From positions 310,001-374,000 of the forward strand of contig NZ_KB895418.1 in assembly GCF_000374845.1 (NCBI RefSeq): a DNA stretch of 64,000 bases. The letters are read 5' to 3'. Shown in pieces: positions 60,877 to 64,000 of this stretch. The position numbers were made by a program, and so were the translations under genes. Within the stretch, counting starts at the first letter, position 1, and each line of letters starts with the position of its first letter. Below the pieces are notes generated by a model that saw nothing but the letters and a program-made list of their open reading frames with translations, was not told the DNA's origin and did not search any database. The DNA is from Paenibacillus terrigena DSM 21567 (GTDB lineage: Bacteria > Bacillota > Bacilli > Paenibacillales > Paenibacillaceae).

Positions 60877-62078
60877 ATCCGCAATGGCTTAAATCAAGAA
60901 CACTGTGGATTTGTGGGATGCTAACCATACTGATCCTGTTAACAGGCTGCTGGAGTCGTAGGGAAATTGAGGATCTAGGCATAACAATAGGCGCAGCTGT
61001 AGATATCGGTAAGGAGACACCGGTTGAGCAGGAATTTGAAGAGCAGGGCGGAGATTACAGCAAGCAAAATGCCCTGACCCTGACCTACCAAATGGTCCAG
61101 CCAGGACAGAGTAGTACCTCGGATAAAGGAGGAGGAGAAAAGAATTATCGCAATATCTCGGTGACAGGCGATTCCTTGTATGAGGATACGCGTGAAATTG
61201 CTTTGATGCAGGCTCGGCCTATTTTTGGGCAGCATTATAAAGTCATTGTCATCAGTGATAAAGTAGCGAGAAAGTTCAATATGCGCCTGCTTTTTGATTT
61301 TTTTATCCGAGAGCAGGAGTTCCGTCCGAGCTGTCTTGTTTTAATATGTAAAGGAGAGGCCCGGAGCGCTCTTGACCAAAAGGATAAGAGCGAATTTCCT
61401 TCGATGAGATTGCTATCCATTACCAACAACCGGTATAGGAGCACTCGTATACTGAAGCCCATGTCATTATCGAAGTTACTGCCAGAGATCAATTCTTCAT
61501 CCAGCTTCTTGCTGCAGAACGTAATTACTGCCGAAGGCGAAGTTAAGTTTGCCGGAGCTGCCGTTATCTATGGCAAAACGGGAAAATTGATCGGGTTCCT
61601 CAATGAGGAGGATCTGGAGTCCATCAATTGGATGACAGCCAAAGTGAAGGGCGGCGTTCTGAAATCATACGATTCCCACACAGGGCAGCCGATCCTGTAC
61701 GAGATCACGTCGATGAAGAGTAAAATTCGTCCACATATTGAAGGGAACCGGATATCCTTTGACGTCGAGATCGAATCGGATGGTCGGCTTGGGGAGCAAT
61801 GGGAGAATGGAAATGGCTTCGATAACCGCTTTATCAGGCGAGTAGAGGAGGAAACTGTTAAGCAGGTCAGGAAGCGGATAGACAAAATGTTGCACAGAAT
61901 ACAAAAAGAATATCGCGCTGATGTCATCGGACTGGATCAATATGTGAGAATTTATTACCCTCGAACCTGGGAGAAAATAAAAAAGGATTGGGATGACAAG
62001 TTCGCCAATGCATCAATACGATATCGTGTAAAAGTGAAAATTAAAGAATTCGGTACAACAAGTATTAAAGTGCATTAA
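60873..62078 (+). CDS. gerXC: Spore germination receptor subunit C lipoprotein (GerC family)
   Basis: 401 residues. Lipoprotein signal MLTILILLTGCWSRREIEDLGITIGAAVD, with Cys 26 the lipidation site and CWxRREI the family hallmark. RNISVTGDSLYEDTREIALMQARPIFGQHYKVIVISDKVARKFNMRLLFDFFIREQEFRPSCLVLICKG is domain 1, and the C-terminal CPRTWEKIKKDWDDKF-type block occurs as YYPRTWEKIKKDWDDKF. It anchors to the outer face of the inner spore membrane and completes the receptor. Confidence 0.95.
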   Translation: MNPQWLKSRTLWICGMLTILILLTGCWSRREIEDLGITIGAAVDIGKETPVEQEFEEQGGDYSKQNALTLTYQMVQPGQSSTSDKGGGEKNYRNISVTGDSLYEDTREIALMQARPIFGQHYKVIVISDKVARKFNMRLLFDFFIREQEFRPSCLVLICKGEARSALDQKDKSEFPSMRLLSITNNRYRSTRILKPMSLSKLLPEINSSSSFLLQNVITAEGEVKFAGAAVIYGKTGKLIGFLNEEDLESINWMTAKVKGGVLKSYDSHTGQPILYEITSMKSKIRPHIEGNRISFDVEIESDGRLGEQWENGNGFDNRFIRRVEEETVKQVRKRIDKMLHRIQKEYRADVIGLDQYVRIYYPRTWEKIKKDWDDKFANASIRYRVKVKIKEFGTTSIKVH

Positions 62079-62147
62079 GAAGTGTCCGAAATCTTTATCG
62101 GAACATACCTTTACATCCTTTCAATAAGATTCCATAATGATCTATTG

Positions 62148-62178
62148 GTACGTATGCACATTTAGATCATATACTTAC
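62148..62178. promoter_or_regulatory. HxlR operator candidate, copy 1
   Basis: A 31-bp element beginning GTACGTATGCACATTTAGAT and ending TATACTTAC lies 20 bp before hxlR. A very similar one (same TATGCAC, TTTAG and TACTTAC blocks at the same spacing) lies before the oxidoreductase gene at 63231-63261. Confidence 0.6.
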
Positions 62179-62197
62179 TTGAAGGAGCGTGAAACTT

Positions 62198-62563
62198 GTG
62201 CAAGAAACCTGTGTGCCGACTGGCGTATTACTAAAAGATACCGGCTTTGGGTATACCTTGTCCTTAATTGGCGGTAAATATAAAATGATTATTATGTATT
62301 GGTTATCTGAAAATAAAGTGATGCGGCATAATGAGCTCAAGCGAAGTATCGGGACCATTTCCTTTAAAACGCTCAGCATCATGTTAAAAGAGATGGAGGT
62401 AGATGGGCTTATCATCCGCAAGGAATTTCCCCAAGTACCTCCAAAAGTTGAATATTCATTATCCGAACGTGGCCTCTCTCTCATTCCATTGTTACATATG
62501 ATGTGCGAGTGGGGGGAGAAGAACAGTTTGTCGGCCCCGGAGGCTGTACAACGGAAGGCATAA
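62198..62563 (+). CDS. HxlR-family transcriptional regulator
   Basis: 121 residues; GTG 62198 is chosen since GAAGGAG is ten bases upstream. Winged helix: TLSLIGGKYKMIIMYWLSENKVMRHNELKRSIGTISFKTLSIMLKEMEVDGLIIRKEFPQVPPKVEYSLSERGLSL, the complete HxlR domain. One Cys near the N-terminus (ETCVPTG) fits redox or electrophile sensing as in related regulators (YodB/HypR type). It converges on an NAD(P)H oxidoreductase gene that carries the same operator, so it should control both. Confidence 0.9.
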   Translation: MQETCVPTGVLLKDTGFGYTLSLIGGKYKMIIMYWLSENKVMRHNELKRSIGTISFKTLSIMLKEMEVDGLIIRKEFPQVPPKVEYSLSERGLSLIPLLHMMCEWGEKNSLSAPEAVQRKA

Positions 62564-62579
62564 CAATTTTGTTTAAATC

Positions 62580-62618
62580 AAAAGAAGTATTTCCTTAACA
62601 TGGAAATACTTCTTTTTA
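62580..62618. terminator. Bidirectional terminator between hxlR and the oxidoreductase
   Basis: AAAAGAAGTATTTCC pairs perfectly with GGAAATACTTCTTTT, with T's following on the right and A's before on the left. Confidence 0.9.
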
Positions 62619-62640
62619 AGTTAATTAATTCAGCTGCCTT

Positions 62641-63171
62641 TTACAGGTTGTCAACAAAATTCAAATAATCTTGAGTGCTTTTTTCCAATTCGCTTGCAGA
62701 CGTTTCATGTTCTGCACCGTAGAATGCAAAGAACGAACGATAATCCGCATTGCAGTAAAGGAAGGTCGTTTCAAAAGGAGATAATAAATGGTCAAGGGTA
62801 TAGCGATACCGACCCTCTTCACGGTAATCTTCTTCTTTAATGCCGGCAGAAACAGCTAATGCAGCTTTGCGATTCTTTAATTTATCGCCTCCATTTGAAC
62901 CATAGGCCCAACCATAAGCAAAAACATCGTCAATCCACTTTTTAAGGAGAGGCGGACAATTGAACCAAAAAATAGGGAACTGAAAAACAAGATTATCATG
63001 TGATTCAATGAATTGCTGTTCTTTTTCCACATCAATGTTTCCGTCAGGGTAAAACTTATACAACTCGTGTACAGTATACTTTTCTGGATATTTTTGGAGT
63101 TCCTCTACCCATCGTTTATTTATGACGGATGTTTCTATGCTGGGGTGTGTTACGATAACAAGAGTTTTCAA
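62641..63171 (-). CDS. Flavodoxin-fold NAD(P)H-dependent oxidoreductase
   Basis: 176 residues of the KefF/YwrO/MdaB-type quinone reductase family: TLVIVTHPSIETSVINKRWVEEL (FMN phosphate loop), LVFQFPIFWFNCPPLLKKWIDDVFAYGWAYG (flavin-binding, hallmark PxxWFNxPxLLKxWID) and NRKAALAVSAGIKEEDY. It reduces quinones or electrophiles by two electrons. The HxlR-type operator 60 bp upstream and the neighbouring regulator indicate induction by reactive electrophiles. Confidence 0.9.
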   Translation of the reverse strand: MKTLVIVTHPSIETSVINKRWVEELQKYPEKYTVHELYKFYPDGNIDVEKEQQFIESHDNLVFQFPIFWFNCPPLLKKWIDDVFAYGWAYGSNGGDKLKNRKAALAVSAGIKEEDYREEGRYRYTLDHLLSPFETTFLYCNADYRSFFAFYGAEHETSASELEKSTQDYLNFVDNL

Positions 63172-63230
63172 TGATTCGTCCTCCTTAAGGATGATTTACT
63201 TCTCGAGTATAAGGTGAACACTTCAAATAT

Positions 63231-63261
63231 GTAAGTATGCACTTTTAGTACAGGTACTTAC
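63231..63261. promoter_or_regulatory. HxlR operator candidate, copy 2
   Basis: Starts GTAAGTATGCACTTTTAGTA and ends GGTACTTAC; the ends form an inverted repeat GTAAGTA/TACTTAC. A further GGTAAGTG follows at 63267. It sits in the promoter region of the oxidoreductase gene. Confidence 0.65.
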
Positions 63262-63376
63262 AAAAAGGTAAGTGTCAATGTAAAGGTGATTATAAGAAGA
63301 ATAGGGGTAATTCAAATCCATTTATAGTATAATGATGACTTCAATATGGGATGGGAACAGGGAAAAGAGGGGAAAA

Positions 63377-64000
63377 ATGCCTACTATACTAGTTGCTGAC
63401 GACGATGCGAACATTCGCGAACTCGTCTGTTTATTTCTACGCAATGACGGATTTACAACGGTCGAAGCCGAAGACGGCAAGGAAGCATTGGCCGTCTACG
63501 CCTCAACGCATGTCGATCTTGTCGTGCTCGATATTATGATGCCGATCATGGATGGGTGGACGTTATGCAAGGAACTGCGGAGAGCCAATCCTGATCTTCC
63601 GTTACTTATGCTGACTGCGAGAGGTGAGACATGGGAGAAAGTGAAAGGGTTCGATCTTGGGACGGATGATTATTTGACGAAACCATTCGATCCGTTGGAG
63701 TTGACCGTTCGTGTTAGGGCATTACTGAAACGATACCGGATTGGCTCCACGCAGACGATCCAGTTCGGCAATGTCACGCTTGATCGACAGACCTATAAGG
63801 TGATGAGAGGGACGGAGTCTCTCACGTTGCCGCTCAAGGAGTTCGAATTGCTGTATAAGCTCGCTGGAACACCCGGGCAAGTCTATACGCGTGAGCAGTT
63901 GATCGATCAGATTTGGGGGATCGATTACGCAGGCGATGATCGAACGGTAGACGTACATATTAAACGCCTTCGCGAAAGGTTCGCGACGACATCCGATTTC
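63377..64000 (+). CDS. OmpR-family response regulator (3' end cut by window)
   Basis: ATG 63377 after GAGGGG. Receiver: TILVADDDANIRELV with acidic pocket, VVLDIMMPIMDGW with phospho-acceptor Asp near 51, MLTARGE and DDYLTKPFDPLEL with the conserved Lys. The winged helix is entered (LPLKEFELLYKLAGTPGQVYTREQLIDQIWGIDYAGDDRTVDVHIKRLRERF) and the gene runs off the right edge before the terminal GYRL motif. Its sensor kinase gene presumably follows outside the window. Confidence 0.93.
   Translation, partial: MPTILVADDDANIRELVCLFLRNDGFTTVEAEDGKEALAVYASTHVDLVVLDIMMPIMDGWTLCKELRRANPDLPLLMLTARGETWEKVKGFDLGTDDYLTKPFDPLELTVRVRALLKRYRIGSTQTIQFGNVTLDRQTYKVMRGTESLTLPLKEFELLYKLAGTPGQVYTREQLIDQIWGIDYAGDDRTVDVHIKRLRERFATTSDF

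Overview
The window looks like a chromosomal segment of a low- to mid-GC, endospore-forming Paenibacillaceae bacterium (Paenibacillus or a close relative). The evidence is AGGAGG-type ribosome binding sites with frequent TTG/GTG starts, an S-layer-homology protein, a gerABC germinant receptor with a sigma-G-like promoter, RNase J, a guanidine-I riboswitch in front of an SMR pair, GbsR/ArsR/HxlR regulators and a BsrG/TxpA-like type I toxin. I recognised no rRNA, tRNA or CRISPR.

Layout. 1-5.5 kb: edge of a BluB-like gene, a DUF2164 gene, a fucose-type mutarotase/lactonase pair, a small secreted peptide, the riboswitch-controlled guanidinium exporter pair, and a sigma factor fused to a BtrH-like domain. 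5.6-11 kb: a secreted RCC1/stalk protein and a two-gene ABC exporter. 11.1-17.1 kb: an AT-rich gene-cassette array (see below). 17.2-20.1 kb: kynUBA for tryptophan catabolism. 20.4-25.8 kb: a broken cassette site, a type I toxin gene, an HD-CHAP protein, small metabolic genes, a decayed IS91-type transposase and a frameshifted gbsR. 25.9-38.7 kb: HAD hydrolase, secreted phosphoesterase, SLH protein, a truncated response regulator, AraC regulators, ADP-ribosylglycohydrolase and oligoendopeptidase F. 38.8-44.4 kb: arsRBC, RNase J, a sortase with an LPKTG protein, and a glycine-zipper protein. 44.6-54 kb: a DMT exporter divergent from a MocR regulator, a sugar symporter/deacetylase pair, an AraC-GH39 fusion and a carboxylesterase. 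54-64 kb: VOC and OsmC proteins, SulP permease with its ArsR repressor, a Cys-rich protein, gerABC, an HxlR/oxidoreductase pair and a response regulator cut by the window end.

The main discovery candidate is 11.14-17.10 kb. Several long (about 160-190 bp) folded repeats each follow a gene, and all those genes lie on the + strand. The terminal 7-base boxes fit or approach RYYYAAC (left) and GTTRRRY (right). The left box of each repeat is complementary to the right box of the PREVIOUS repeat, not to its own right box. That is the rule produced by integron cassette insertion, where the cut falls between G and TT. I see no integron integrase in the window, so this would be an integrase-less attC cluster (CALIN) in a Firmicute, where such arrays are seldom reported. 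Cargo includes a SLATT-like 2-TM protein, other small membrane or unknown proteins, a broken DUF695/RraB-like gene, and one ORF-less cassette made of 55-bp tandem repeats. An IS110-family element sits inside one attC, between its left box and the rest of the site. The kynurenine operon and the type I toxin lie between and beyond two half-sites of the same repeat family.

Regulatory circuits readable from sequence: the guanidine-I riboswitch on the SMR pair; an ArsR operator on arsRBC; an identical 20-mer, in opposite orientations, before sulP and before the gene divergent from its ArsR gene; a matching 31-bp operator before hxlR and its likely target oxidoreductase; and 5'-3' pairing in the toxin mRNA.
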